64,000 nucleotides of DNA. Origin: Hericium rajendrae (Eukaryota; Basidiomycota; Agaricomycetes; Russulales; Hericiaceae). Position 1 is the stretch's first letter, and the number at the start of each line of letters is the position of its first letter. Made by a program: the position numbers and the translations under genes. The notes beneath the pieces are model-generated. The model was not told where the DNA came from. It was given only the letters and a program-made list of their open reading frames with translations, and ran no database searches. Below, piece after piece: positions 32,264 through 44,922 of the stretch. The DNA lies in the NCBI GenBank assembly GCA_033439255.1, contig CM065879.1, positions 1,902,501 through 1,966,500 on the forward strand. The letters run 5' to 3'.

Positions 32264-35200
32264 CTATGCAGGCAATCCAACGTGTTCACGACCCTCCTCC
32301 TCCTCTTGGGACTGGCTCAAGAGGTCCCGGTTGTCGTCTTCTCCATCACTGTCACCAGCACCGTCCTGTTCCTCGTCAATCACCATGCCTTCGAAATCGA
32401 TCTCGATTTCTCCATCTACAACACATTTGAATCTGCGAGTGAGCCATCCCGTCGGCTCGTCTGCCTGCTCCTCTCCATCCGAGTCGCAGGCCTTGTCTTC
32501 ATTTACTGTCGATGCAATGGCAGTGGTTTGTAATGAGGTAAGTCCACGATCTTCAACACTATCCTTCTTCCATTGCTCGATCTTTTTTTCAAGGTAGGCG
32601 TAGCCGCGGCTGAAATCATCAACGTCTCCGCTATCGTACGTACGACCACGGCGAAAATGGTGTAATTGTGTTTGGCGACAGTCCCGGAGAAGCCGCCTTA
32701 GTTCGGGTCGCATGTGAGGTGACATGTGTCCCCTTGAGCGTGGCTTGAGCTTGAGTGCCTCCTCCATCTCCTTGGGGACGCGGTTCAGGTGATGTAAATT
32801 CCGCGTTATCACGTCCTTTACGAATGAACTGTCAAAACCTAGATCCTTGCGCTGTAGGAGTTCTTCGAGCACCTTGTTGAGGTGCTCTTGCATTAGATTG
32901 CCTTCAATATAGTGTCCAGGGATGCCAGAAAGATTAACCACCCAGTTCTTGAATATTGCCATTCGCAAGCTTGGACTGCATTCGAGTTCAAGAGATGTAA
33001 TCAACTCGAGAAGGTATGCCGCATATTTCATATGCGTAGATCCGGCAAATGTGAAGAGCATGCACTAAATGATCAGACAGGGTTAGAAAGGTCAGACAGT
33101 AAGGTATAATGCATCCTACCTTTATTCCCTCATATACACGACCTGTATCACCCATTGCCACGGCGTATGCAACCTCACGGGATATCATCGCGTCCTCCAT
33201 GAAGCGCATGGAACGCGCCAAGACGTGGTCTCCAGTGAAGGTATCATCGTGAGTTTCTTTGCTATGTGCACATCGCGTGTCTAATTCAGATGCCTCTGAA
33301 GTTGATCCAGGTACCGTATCGCCTGGAACAGGTGCTGCGTTATCAACAGGTGCCACATTATCAATAGCGCGTGCTGGTATGCTCGACTCGTCATGTGCTG
33401 CTGGCATCCAAGCTGAACCTTCGGGCACTTGATAAAGCCCCTCAGCCTCACGTTCTGTTGCACTGAGTGCTCGAACATATGCCCTCGAAGTTGTATAAGT
33501 GCGATGTAGGTGCCATGCCGTAGCTTCGAGATCTTCGAAAGATGGTAGCTGATCTCTGTTCTTCAGCACGCTGAAGTGTTGAAACAAATCTTGCGTTTGA
33601 TAATGGATCCTGAGTGCGAGGTGGTCAGTCAAGCAGCATCTTGTCATGACGTGCATATACTGACCTCCAACAATTGAGCAGTCGAGCATCAAGCACCAGG
33701 TACACAAGGCACGCTGCAGGATAGTAGTCCACCTTCGATAAATCCGCAGGCGCCTTTTGACCAATGGCCGCTGAGCTATGACTGAGCGTCGATGGGTCCT
33801 TTGTAGATTTTCCCCAATGTACCTGAAAGAGTCGGCTCAGGTCAGTCCATTCCAAGTGCCACAGCTCCAGTAGTGGTTCGAGAATGGCCAAGCCTTCGAG
33901 AGCATCAGGATGAAACTGCAAGTACTTCTTGAGTTGCAGGAACTTCTCGTACGTTAATCCGTCACCACCTGCCAGAATCAAGTGCCACACATAGTCTCCG
34001 TCTTTCTGGCCCAGCTGGCGAAGGAATTCCACAATAGCATCCTTAAGCTCAGTCGTAAGATTCTCGTCCTTCCCTGTGACCGCCAAAGGATAGATCTCGG
34101 TTTTCTTGCATTCAGACGGTAAGCATTTTGCTGCCCGGGTTTTATACAGGTCGTTGATGTGTTGACGATGTTGATGAAGTTCTGGGACATGTCGCACAAG
34201 TGTCTGTAACCACTGCAAGGTCTTGATGGTTTCGATGTGCTGCTGGTCTATTAGTCCGAGGAACCAGTCAACATCGACAAAGCGACGCTCGTTCTTCGCA
34301 ACGTGTGCGAGCTTATCATCAAGGTCCCAAGCCTCTGGATCAAAACCAACCATCTTCACTGCCGTCGCGGCCATCCCCTTAACCATTTGCGACTCCCGTC
34401 CCATCGATGGCTCCCAGAGCTTTGAATAGTATTGGACGTTATCTGTGCGCAACATGAGCCATTCTGTGTCGCTTCGACCAAGCTCTTCAACAGTAAGTGC
34501 TTCTTGTTTCGAGGCATCTACAAGTGATTGGCGAATTGTCGTGTAGGAGGGAAGGAGTCCGACACGGTTATTCACTCGATACAGGTTTGAATGGGCACCG
34601 TTTGCGAGGTACACCATGCCCCGCATCATCTGGAGGAGCTTCATGCGCTGCGTGCGTGAATATGCAGCTGAAGATAGCATGTGTACGACGACCTTCAAAT
34701 ACAATGTAAGATTCATATACCCTGATGATAGCGAGGTACTTACATCATCGACAGGACGTTTCTTCCGTACAATGACTTCGCCGTTCAGTTTCCACGGTGG
34801 TCTTGCAGCCATCTTCGAGAGTAGACGGAAGGCGAGTGGGGTGTGCTTTTTGAAAGTACGCTTTACCTTTGTCAAGGTTTGTGCTCCTATCTTTCCCCAT
34901 TCCATTGTCCCTTTCCCCTTCTTGCTGCTTACCACAACATGAAGCCCATTGGCTGGCTTCACTGCTGTCTCCATCTCACGGACCAGGCATCCCTCGACAA
35001 GTTCTATGGCAAATGTTGATATCGCAGCGCATGCGGGCTGAATATTATCAGCTGACAATGTTGTCGAGAACATTAAGCCTTCGTTCCTGGCACCCGGTCT
35101 GCCATATGAGCTCTCGAACCAAGCTCGAATGACGTCGACAGGCCGGTATGTCTTCTTCTTGCTTTTCTTGCCTCCGCCGAGAAATTGGCTAATTGTCTGG

Positions 35201-35790
35201 ACATGACTTCGAGACCGAGGTATTTCCTTGCCATCCTTGTCGAGAAGGTTGTCTTTTGATGCATAGTATAGGTACTCGCCGAATGTCCAACCAACATCCT
35301 GGATAGCACTGTTTATGATATCGAGCTTGTCTGCGAGCTTCCGATAGTGTCGCTTTGATCCCTCAGCAATGGTGTTGTCTATGTTGTTGCCTAAAGATGA
35401 GTAATTAATTGTTACTGCTACTGAAGTAACATTCATACCTTCAACATGGTCCTGTATGCTCTCATCCTGCATCTCATGGGTACCTGTTCCTTCCTCCGGT
35501 ATCTCTGCAATTGAGGCATGTGAGGTGACTTCTTTGGATGTTCCAAATATCTGCTGAGCCAGGCCTGGTACAGTGGCAAGCATTTGGATGGCTACTGGAA
35601 ATAACGGGCTGCCAAGAATATCCTCCAACGTGATTGTGCATGGTGGGGAAGTCGGCATTGTAGCAGACCCTGCGGTGGATGAAGAGGATGGTGTGCTGGT
35701 CGAAGTAAATTCTGAATGGTCATTTGGGTTGTCGGGCATGTTTTCACAGCTTCTAAGGTTATTCTGACTAGTGGACAAGACACGAAACAT
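32264..35790 (-). CDS. DUF6589-family protein, intact, about 1,105 aa
   Basis: Five exons (35439-35790, 34744-35390, 33665-34692, 33120-33609, 32264-33064) splice in phase to 1,106 codons. An ATG at 35739 is an alternative start. The N-terminal ~130 residues are Ser/Thr-rich. The body has features that I associate with the Agaricomycete family DUF6589: LMLRTDNVQYYSKLWEP, HLILAGGDGLTYEKFLQLK, LELWHLEWTDLSRLFQVHWG, TFAGSTHMKYAAYLLELI, NWVVNLSGIPGHYIEGNLMQEHLN and VITRNLHHLNRVPKEMEEALKLKPR. The tail is acidic. The function of the family is unknown; the family name is from memory of its sequence style. All introns are 48-55 bp. It has no stop, unlike the three genes to its left, so it may still be under selection or have decayed less. 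Confidence 0.78.
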
Positions 35791-35811
35791 GTTTTCAGAG
35801 GATGTTCCCAA

Positions 35812-36195
35812 AATGCGCTCCCAGCCATTATTTTAATATATCCTTATTGAGCGATACCAAGGGCTATGAAAGCTACGATGTACATCACGTGCATAAGATA
35901 TGGGTTGTCCCTATGAGACCCCCGCGTCTAAAAGCAGACCGTTATCATGCCATCCCCCTCTCGCCTCAAAAGGAAGGCGTGTTATACGGTCCACTTTGGA
36001 GACTAGACCAGGCGTGTGTCGTCCTCCTACCGGGGTACTACCACAAGAGTGGCACGCCGTGGACATCGACCCGCGAGTCGCAGCTGACGATAAACAGATG
36101 CTAACAATATGGCGATCACGGCCGGATGAACACAACAATCTACGACTTACTCAGTAATCACTTTCACCGTTCTTGCCTGATATCTAGGGAGCCGT
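35812..36195. other. Intergenic, putative promoter side of the DUF6589 gene
   Basis: No gene is seen. The DUF6589 gene starts to the left and the F-box gene ends to the right, so the DUF6589 promoter should lie here. Confidence 0.5.
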
Positions 36196-38396
36196 TCAGT
36201 AGGAGCTACTGGGTGGGATAATAGGCTCTCCGAGCCCAACCAAGCCCTCCCGGTTTTCTAATCCCGGATTTTCCCCACCCCCGCCGGGTGGGCACCATAT
36301 CCCATTCCAAGTAACCTTCGCAATATCGCGTAGTGGAACCATGACTTTTGCTGAATGAGCATTGCATGCCTCAAAGCCAATTTCGAAGAGCTTGGCCTCA
36401 CGCTTCCGAGAGAGTACGAATCGACGAAGGACACGGACGAGTTCCTCTCCCCTTTCTCCAACCTCTAAATGGAACAGCAGGAGCCTCTCAAGCAGAGGAA
36501 ACATGAGTTCCTCTGTATCCTCTTCAGATGTATTCTGAAGGCTCGATTCGTGACCGGGGGTTGCAGCCGTGAGGATATTCATAATAGCCTTGGGATTCTT
36601 GCTCATTTGTAGGGTCGCTATGCGTCTGAACGTGTAGAGGCTGCGATGGCATACCGTTGTATGGCCCGTCATCCAATTAATGTCCAACATTGACACATTA
36701 TCCGCCTGTAAGATGTCCAATGTCCGTGACAGCAGAAAGTCGTGCTCAGCCTCGTCCATATCCCCATTCCACTCAACGGAGAATGGAGAGCGCGCTCTGT
36801 GGTAAGGATAGCGATAAAGATGACGATACAATTCTGGGTCTTGGTGATGCAGCCGAAGCGCAACTTCGGAGACTTGACCGCTTGCTAGATGGAGGGCGAC
36901 TACACCCCACGGTGCGACAGACTTTGACACATTCGCAAATATGAATGATAGGGCACGTAAAACACGTTCTATGTGCTGGTTTATCGGCCGCTCGGAGGCC
37001 CATATGCTGATAGCTAGCCGGGAAAGACGGGGAGCGTTGAGGGCAGCCAGGAAGGTAGCCGCTGTACTCATGGTGGGGAATGCCCCCACTATTACTGTAG
37101 TCAGTTCAGGCAGAGAAATGGTCGTTCCAGGTGCCAGCGGTGGAAGAACCGAGACAAACCCGCTGGAGAGGCCGAGATTGAGGTATGAAATATTTGGAAC
37201 TACTGACAGCAGTCGAATTGCATTCTCTACCGAGCCTGTCATCTGAGTTTTTAGTGTAGAGATGTTGCTAAAAGCTGGTATAGGAAGGGTAGAAATGCCG
37301 CATTGGAAAAGATGGACAAATCGAAGACGCGGTGCACAGCCCAAGAACAAGTTTCCTGGAATGGTCGCACGTCGCTGGAATGGAACGGTTTCTGTTATCA
37401 CAGGGCCTATATCAGAGTGACGTATTCGTATTTCCACAGTCTCCATGATAGGAGCTGCGAGTGTGAGCCGCTGCAGAAAATCGGTGAGATTGTTACAAGA
37501 TCCCTGGACATTCAGGAGCCGGATGCGAGGGAGTGCGAGGACGATGGCATCCAACATAGCTCTCGATTGAAGATCGACCATAATGTGAATATCAAGGGGT
37601 ACAGAGCCTGAGCGTTCCATAAAAACAATGGGCCATCGTCCGACTAAGGATTGGTTGATGCTAGTCCATAGGCGAGGATCGTGCAGACAGATTTCGCGCC
37701 AATAACACTGGGTGCAGAACTTGATAACCCGGACCAAGTTAGTGAAAAAATATGGAAAGATAAGTACTACTGATTTCTGCATAATCTGAGCGAGAAATAG
37801 TGAAAATTATCGTAAATATCATTTACGTATTCTGAGTGCTACAATCCATTGGAGAATCTTGAATACAAACATCATACGTTCTTTATAACTGGGTTTATGT
37901 TAAAGATATGTTAATCATGTAGAAAATATTGAGATGGTACTTACAATTTTTTCTTGATATCTGCACTTGTATATGTTGAAGCTATTCAGGATAGCTTTCT
38001 TATTTTTCGGTCTGATTACGTTGAGATCAGCAGTACTTCTTTTTCCATATTTTCTCACAATCTCGTCTGAGGTTATGGGATTTTGCACCCAGTGTAACTG
38101 CAGACATGGCTAAGACGTGCTATATATGGGATGAGCTGACTAGTCAATTGCGCTGTTGGTAACTTCTTCAACTGGGAACGCGACAATGTTATGAAGGAGC
38201 CGACGATTGAAAATATACGACCCAGGATTTCTGGCGGGCAACGGCATGGTAGGGACGCCTCGTTATGAGGTTTCCTGAGGTCGAGTATGATCTCCGTATC
38301 GTGGAATCGGCTGCCATTCACTTCAGCACTGTGTTTACATGTTCCTTCGACATGTTTGTACTCGTCACTGAGGATTGAAGTCGATGTCTCGCTCAT
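36196..38396 (-). CDS. F-box protein with leucine-rich region
   Basis: A first exon from ATG 38396 to about 38088 encodes an F-box (CRCPPEILGRIFSIV, LSHVCSYTG). The last exon, ending at 36196, resumes with YWREICLHDPRLWTSINQSL, the usual continuation of fungal F-box motifs. About 500 residues with Leu-rich segments follow (LTDFLQRLTLAAPIMETVEI, IRLLSVVPNISYLNLGLSS). About 380 bp of AT-rich sequence separates the two, so one or more introns are needed (a donor near 38087, an acceptor near 37708). Such proteins are the substrate-binding subunits of SCF ubiquitin ligases and are strongly expanded in Agaricomycetes. The joint is not firmly resolved. Confidence 0.72.
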
Positions 38397-38552
38397 AGCT
38401 GAAGTACTGTGCCGACAAGCAGCGCCGGTATCTTGCTGAGATCTATTAATCGTGGCGGGCGTTGGTTCATTAGCAACTATGAGGATGCCACGATCAAACC
38501 ATGACCTTACATTATCAGACGAAGGAAGTGACCAGATGACAATAGTGCTCAA

Positions 38553-39273
38553 GAGAAATCGGATGTACAGTGACAGAGTACTAGTGCGCCGAGTTGAACG
38601 TGTTGCGCATGCAACGAGGCTTCTCAGGGTCCGGCCATAGCCGACTACCTTGAACTCCGCCAGTACTTGGGTCGCGATCTAGGCCCGCAGACTCGAAGTA
38701 CTAGCTTCAGGATCATGAGGATGTGATCATTATTGTCGTCGTTAAAGACTGGAGCCTGGAGCCTGGAGGAAAGGTGGAGGGCGAGCTTCGCAGCGATCCG
38801 TTATCCTTCCGTGCTGACATCCATGAAGCTGGCGCAAACCATGATGAAGTACCTCACAATAAGTATACTGAGAGCGATCTCGCAGCTGCTCATCTTGACG
38901 ATCACCAGCATTATGTACTCCTTCAAATCCAGGTTTACCTCGAGCGTTGCAATCCCACCCAATGTGTCGGCCGCTCTGTGGCGGACCACATCAGACCCAT
39001 TCACGTCATGTGCAACACGGCTGAACAGACCGGCGATCTCTGTCTTCAAACAAGCTACATGAGAGCCAAATTTTCCAGCTGTTTGGCGTACGTACTTAAC
39101 AAGGTGCCGGCTCCCATGAAGTCCGTGACCAGTTACTACATGGCGGCTCCTGGAGTGTCAACTTTATACAGAATGAACAGCACTTAACAGTATCGCTCAA
39201 ACAGGCGAACCTATCCGTGTCAAACATCTAGGTAAGACGAACACAGAAAATCGTACTCAAGCAGCTCATCCCG
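38553..39273. other. No supported gene
   Basis: Both strands have medium-length frames (for example minus 38801-39049), but none matches a family and none has clear splice sites. A gene relic is possible. Confidence 0.45.
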
Positions 39274-40613
39274 TTATGTATGCCGTGCCAAAACTTCCTT
39301 TACAACCTGTTCTGACGTCTCCCATAGGGTGCGTGCCAGCTTGGGATCACGCGCAGGGACGCTGGGCTCTCTCAGCTGCCCAAAGGGAACTAAATACCCA
39401 CCCTTGTACTTATTGCGCGCTGCGGCGACGTGCGCGTCCGTGGCGGCGAAGAGCGTTGTGAATGCTCCGTCGAGCGGCGGCGTGCCGAAGTGCTTCATGT
39501 AGAAGTTGATGAACCACGGGGTATCTGGCTTTGTGGTTGCGCCCTCTGTAAAACAAGAATGAGGATACTGTACTTGGAACAGTGACGTAGAAGAATCGGA
39601 CCTGTGGCCACGCTGCCAGGATGGAGGGAAATAGCGATGATCGGGACGCCCTCTTCGTCGAGTCGGCGCTGGAGCTCCTTCGTGAATAGGATATTCATCA
39701 GCTTGCTGGTGCCTAAGGGTTGCTCATCGAGAAAGGAATAGATAGCGCATTAGAAGTGAAAACGAACAGTAGCGGCTGAACTGGTTTTTCCAGACATTTG
39801 CCTTCCCAGGTGGGCTGTGCGGATCATTGAAATCTTCCAGACTCTCGAATTTCGTGGCCCCAGCCCATTGATGGGCCATAGAAGACACCTGCATCGAATA
39901 TCAGTTAGTAAGATCACTCTCGAAAAAGTTATGTCATATAGAAATGATCTACATTGACTATCCTGACATCCGAGCCTTTTTCTTTCGCCGTCTCCTTCAT
40001 CAAAGGAAGAAGCGTTGTCGTGATGACGAGATGACCGAGATGACTACGAGAGAAATCATCGACATAATCTGACAGGGCTAGCTAGATGCGAGAAAACTAC
40101 GCACTTAACAGCGACGGATTCCTCGATGCCCTCAGACGTCAGGACATACTCCGCCGTCAGCCTCCCCGCATTGTTGACTGGCGAACAGCTTCAATTAGAC
40201 CTTTGGAAGACGGTACTGCAATCCATGACTCACCGAGCAGATCCAACCTCTTCTCCTTCGTAAGGAACTCCTCTGCTGCCTTCTTTGCAGAATGCAGTGA
40301 CCCTAGATCGAGCGGGAGCCACACGAGCCGGTCGTGACCCTTCAGCGCCGGGTTTGCCTTCTCGATTTCCGCAATCGTGGCTCGGGCTTTCGATTCAGTG
40401 CGGCAGGCAAGATACACCTTCGCGCCGTGCTGGGCGAGCTGTTCTACGGTTTGCGCCCCGATGCCTGCACTGTTAGACGACACATAAAGAGCAGATTTTG
40501 GAACAAACATGGAGACAGACGCACTTCGCACCTGTCACAACGACGACCTTCCCCGTCAAGTCGAGGATGTCGCGCTTGGGATCATAGCTCGGTTTGGAGA
40601 ACAGGAAGCCCAT
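39274..40613 (-). CDS. Short-chain dehydrogenase/reductase, retinol-dehydrogenase-like
   Basis: Seven exons separated by introns of 55-65 bp (near 40470-40524, 40178-40233, 40044-40104, 39889-39953, 39713-39767, 39546-39601) encode about 330 residues. After splicing, the NAD(P)-binding motif is VVVVTGANAGIG. ACRTESKAR, LDLGSLHSAKKAAEEF, VNNAGRL (NNAG motif), SVAVNHLGHL and a YCTSK catalytic Tyr-x3-Lys follow, then ISLHPGSVATE. This is the classical SDR fold, closest in style to fungal proteins annotated as retinol dehydrogenase 12 or WW-domain oxidoreductase-like. The substrate cannot be told. No damage is seen. The P450 pseudogene lies upstream on the same strand. Confidence 0.9.
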
Positions 40614-41282
40614 AGTTAGCGGGGATGAGTGCTCATGCTTCTGCAAGCACGTCCCACGGGCCTTTTAAATGCATGCGAATTCACAGCGATTTGAAGCATT
40701 ACTCAGACTCTCGCATCAGTTATTGAATTCCTTCTAAGAAGGTCTCGGGAGGTTTATTTTTATCTCGCAACTGACACCCGCGCCAGTTGGTCCGAATGTT
40801 GGATCACCTCGATAGCCTAGCATTAGCATGTAGGCACTATGAAGGCAGCGTTAATGGACCCACTATCTCACTCTCAACAAATTAGATGAAATTTACATGT
40901 CATTTTCTTGACCCACCTTGCAAATCATGCCGAGTGCCTGATGAGGAAACGAAGGCTTGCATGTTGTCGACAGCAGAGTGATGACAGGAGGAACGTGTGT
41001 CCGTGGCGATTCGCTCGACGTCCATGTGTAAGCTATCCCCGCTTAAGGCCGACCATCGTAACTTCAGTCTTCAGCAAATCATCTGATAGGATCGGTACGA
41101 GTCTCGAATCTCAAAATACTTGCCAAGGATATGCAAGAAGAGGAAGAATTTTAGGCAGCACCTTGAGCCAGTTCGTCGGAGGATTCAAAGCAAAATATTG
41201 AGAATACCCAGCAGGGCCGACTTCGCACAATGTTTCGAAGGCGGGAAGAGGTACACGAAACAGCGATCCACGAGTCGCTCGT
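40614..41282. other. Intergenic region between dehydrogenase and P450 pseudogene
   Basis: No gene is seen. The promoter of the dehydrogenase must lie in the left part, as its ATG is at 40613. Confidence 0.55.
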
Positions 41283-43488
41283 CTACTCTGCGAATTGAGC
41301 TAGGTTGATGAGCGAGACTGCCTTCTCGGACCGTGGTTTGATACAGCATTCATAAGTTTTCGGATGTCTAGAACAGTGAAATAAGGACAGATTACCATCC
41401 GTCCAAGCTTCAAGCCCGGGAAAGAAGTACCTGATGATGCCACCTAGGAACTCTTGAAGAGGCTCCACCGGCTTTCCGCCCTTGGTGACTTTTGAAATGT
41501 CGAACACTGACAATGACATGGCGCAAGCCATATACAGTTGTGCAAGTACCATCTGTATACCTATCATGAATGGTTAGTTGTATGTGAACCCGTGTGCGAG
41601 TTTCTATCATACCTGGACAAATTCTAATCGTTTGAGGTATCAGCGAATGTCTCATTAATATCTAGACATGAAAATGATTCAACCGGCGCCCGAAGCCAAA
41701 CACAAAACCGAGCGGATCAGGTTCAGCTTCCTTAGATTCACTGGCAATAAACCTCTCCGGGGCAAACTCCATCGCGTCCTTATATCTCTCCTCGTCTCGG
41801 GAAAACTTCCTGAACTTTACATTGAGAACGTTTTCGATCCCGACCGCTGATCGTTTGAACATACCAGATATTGGCCACGATCACAGCACCCTTAGGAATG
41901 AGGTATCCTTCTTGAATGTCGTCCTCCACGAGACAATGTGCCACACCTGGGTCCGAAGCTCAGCGTTCAAAGCATGTGCCGATGATCCAGATAGTGCACA
42001 TACTCTGCGGTAATACCGGGTTCCAGCGCAGGACTTCCTTGACGAGGGCATCAAGATACGGGAGATGCTCGCGGTCCTGGAATGAGAGGAGCCGATCATT
42101 TCCTACCACAGCATCCAATTCTGCCTGTGCCCTGCGCTGCACATCTGGGTAAAGTGTCATCGCTAAGAAAAATGTGGAGACGGCGCCGACCGTCTGCAGA
42201 TCATGATCCTCATCAGAACGACACGCTGCAAGTATCACAAACACTAACGCACTGTATCGCCCCCAGCTAATCTCGGAATTAGCATATCATCGAGTAAGAC
42301 ATGTTGCAGCTGCTTACCGCCCATGATAGCAGCAGCCGTGTATTTGACCTGTACCTCCCTATCGGCAGATATGTCCTTTTTATCCAAATTGGCTGACGTG
42401 AAGGAGAATATCGCAGTTCCTCTTTCCTAGCGACAATATGAGATTTTAAGATGTCCGGTAGTAGCAGTCTATAGACTTACCATCTGGTCCTTGACGAACT
42501 GATGCGGGACATCGACCAAATTCGACTGAGCGATGGCAATTGCCCTCACTCGTTCCTTCCACGACGTCCCAGGGAACCAGTCGGGCACGTACAGCACTGG
42601 GAAATAGTTTTATCAAATCTGGTACTTGCGCCAACGCTGAACGTCGCTCGAAACTTACAGATGGGAAATGTATCGGCCCAAAACGCACCGGGCGCAATAA
42701 TTTCCGCAAAGCCTCGGTTCCATACCTCTGCTATCTCGATGTAAGGATCATCTTTCTCCTTCACGCGGTAGCCGTGAGCGATCATCATGATCGTGGTGCC
42801 GACAGTCCTGTGACCACTCAATGTCTAGCCTACAGACATTACGAACCAGGAGACCAGGACTCACAAACGAATATGCTTTTGCAGGTCATCTGGATTTGGC
42901 CTTTCGACTATCCGTTTCAATAGGCGGTGCACTTCCGCCTCGATTGAAGCGTGGAATTGCTTCATACTAGCTCGTGTGCCGATGTGACGATGCAGCATGC
43001 CTCGCGCATCCCGCAGACGGCTGCCATTGGGATAGCTGATGATACAGTTCTTGAGGCCAACCATCTCACCCGCCACCGGGAGGACCGTCGGTGAGAGTAG
43101 ATAGTGCTTTTTTTGTCTAGCATGTTCGTTGCAGCTTCGAATGAATTCACGATGATCGTCGATTGTCCGAACAACTTGACATGGATGATACTGCCTAGTT
43201 CCTGAGATGAAGAAGGGTCATGGAGAAAGTGAAGGAACTGTTAAACGCACCCCATTTCTTCTCCCATTCCATGTATACTTCATGTGCGCGCGTCGACGGC
43301 ATGTCGAAAATGTTGCCGATAAGCGGCCACCCTCTTGGCCCGGGTGGAAGAGGTGCCGACCGCCGTGAGCAAGACACTCTATGAACAAGCCAGAGACTGA
43401 TGACTACGATACCAGCACCTAGTAGTGCACCTTCAGACATGGCCGATAATGGTCGACACATACTGTTGGTTGAAAGGATCTGCAGCAT
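41283..43488 (-). pseudogene. Cytochrome P450, copy A (frameshifted)
   Basis: It is a full-length relative of the P450s at 58.8 and 62.5 kb with the same exon order. It has a hydrophobic N-terminal anchor, [13 protein letters not shown], the I-helix AGGDT on a microexon near 42266, [11 protein letters not shown] (ExxR), FAPERF, and haem-binding FVFGFGRR/ICPG split over a tiny exon near 41635. In exon 2, near 43091, one base of the run encoding DRPVL is missing: after YS the frame reads HRRSS and shifts, while [10 protein letters not shown] resumes in another frame. I saw no other lesion, so the loss may be recent or may be an assembly error. Relatives are membrane-bound monooxygenases, often annotated as O-methylsterigmatocystin oxidoreductase-like. 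Confidence 0.85.
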
Positions 43489-44922
43489 CGCGGCTATCCA
43501 CAGCTGGAGCGTCAATGCGAGGAGGTTGGGGTGAACCTTGAATGCTCGACAGAAGATCACGAGCGTTCCATGATTACAGTAGTAGGTGCCACGACGATGG
43601 GAAAAGATATACAGTTCAAGACGAGGGTCTAATTTGGTATGGGCGTTAGGTGAGATACATGAGTATGATGCTCTGTACTCGCAGGAATCCCGATGTTCTG
43701 AAAGCTAAACCCATGCAGAGACTTGATCAGCACTGTTTTAGGCAAAAAGCTTCCATATACATGCCTTTTAGTCTTCCAGATGCCGAAGATGATTCGAGAA
43801 AAGCAGTTAGGCCTAGTCCTCGCTCTGGCGAATACCAAGTGGATCGATTGCGCAACAACATACCGTAGTCAACAGCATGTATCGCGTGCCCTCGCAACTC
43901 GGAAATAAGTGCTTGGATGCAGAGAAAGCCTCAGATCGTAACGGTCGCGTCTGAAGTGCTTAAGCGCCCATTGTTCCGTTCTCAATTGCGCGTAGGCGCC
44001 GGAGGCCCTCCTTCCATCTGAACATCTTGAGACTTGCCAGCTGGGACTATCGTCGCGCTCATCAGACTTCGTCCGGTCGGAAACAATTTTGCATGTGAGT
44101 AGCACGATTACACACTCTCTTTTCGCCATATCAAGTACTTCTAGTAGCATCTCACATCGTTGCATGTAACTTACAGGGTCATGGTACGCGCTTTACCGTG
44201 CGGCCAAGGAGTTTGCACCTGCATTTCCTTGATTAGTGTTTGCATGTCAGGAGATTCGCAGTAACCTTTGATTCTGAGACATCGCTTATGGTGCGGCCGG
44301 CGTCTAAGTATAACAAGCTGCTTCATCATCACCTTTAACTATGTCTTTGATGATGATTTGTCGACGCGAATCCTGGACTTCTCTGCGTCACGGTTCTTAT
44401 CAACACAGGTCTCCCAATTACCGCAAAGTCAAAATTTTCGTGTTCTTGCCTGAGGCACTTGTGAGGATCAGGAAGTCACCATGCGAGAATGTCAAAAGGG
44501 CTGAGAAACGCCGGCTTCGTTTCCCTTGTAAGTACTGTGGTTCCTTTCCTCCGTCTTCTATTGCTCACCTTGGCCGCTCAAGCCACGATCCACCTGACAG
44601 TCGTCCTCCGATATCAGATGCGGGTCTATCTTTGTGGTAATCGTCTCTGATTACGTCGGAACGTGCGCGACCAAGTTCAACGCAAACAGTTTGACTGCTC
44701 AAAATGGAGTTTGCGTGTGGCTAGCAATGCAGATCATCTGTCTTCCCTTGGCATTGACTGTTCAGATGTGCGCGCAATGTCTTTCTCCTGACAATCCATG
44801 GGAACTCTGCCTGACGTGCCTGCCAATCGAGTCTGTACTTATGCACGCTTTCTCTGTGGAAGATCCACAACTCACCTTCGCCGATCTTGACTACCGATTG
44901 ACATCATCTTATCTCGCTGAAC
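43489..44922. other. No supported gene
   Basis: Short frames occur on both strands and no domain is recognised. The P450 copy A promoter would lie at the left edge and the DUF6533 gene promoter at the right. Confidence 0.5.

Noticed and set aside
38723-39187. 154-codon plus-strand ORF between the F-box and dehydrogenase genes
   Set aside because: No recognisable domain, a competing frame on the minus strand, and no splice or start evidence.
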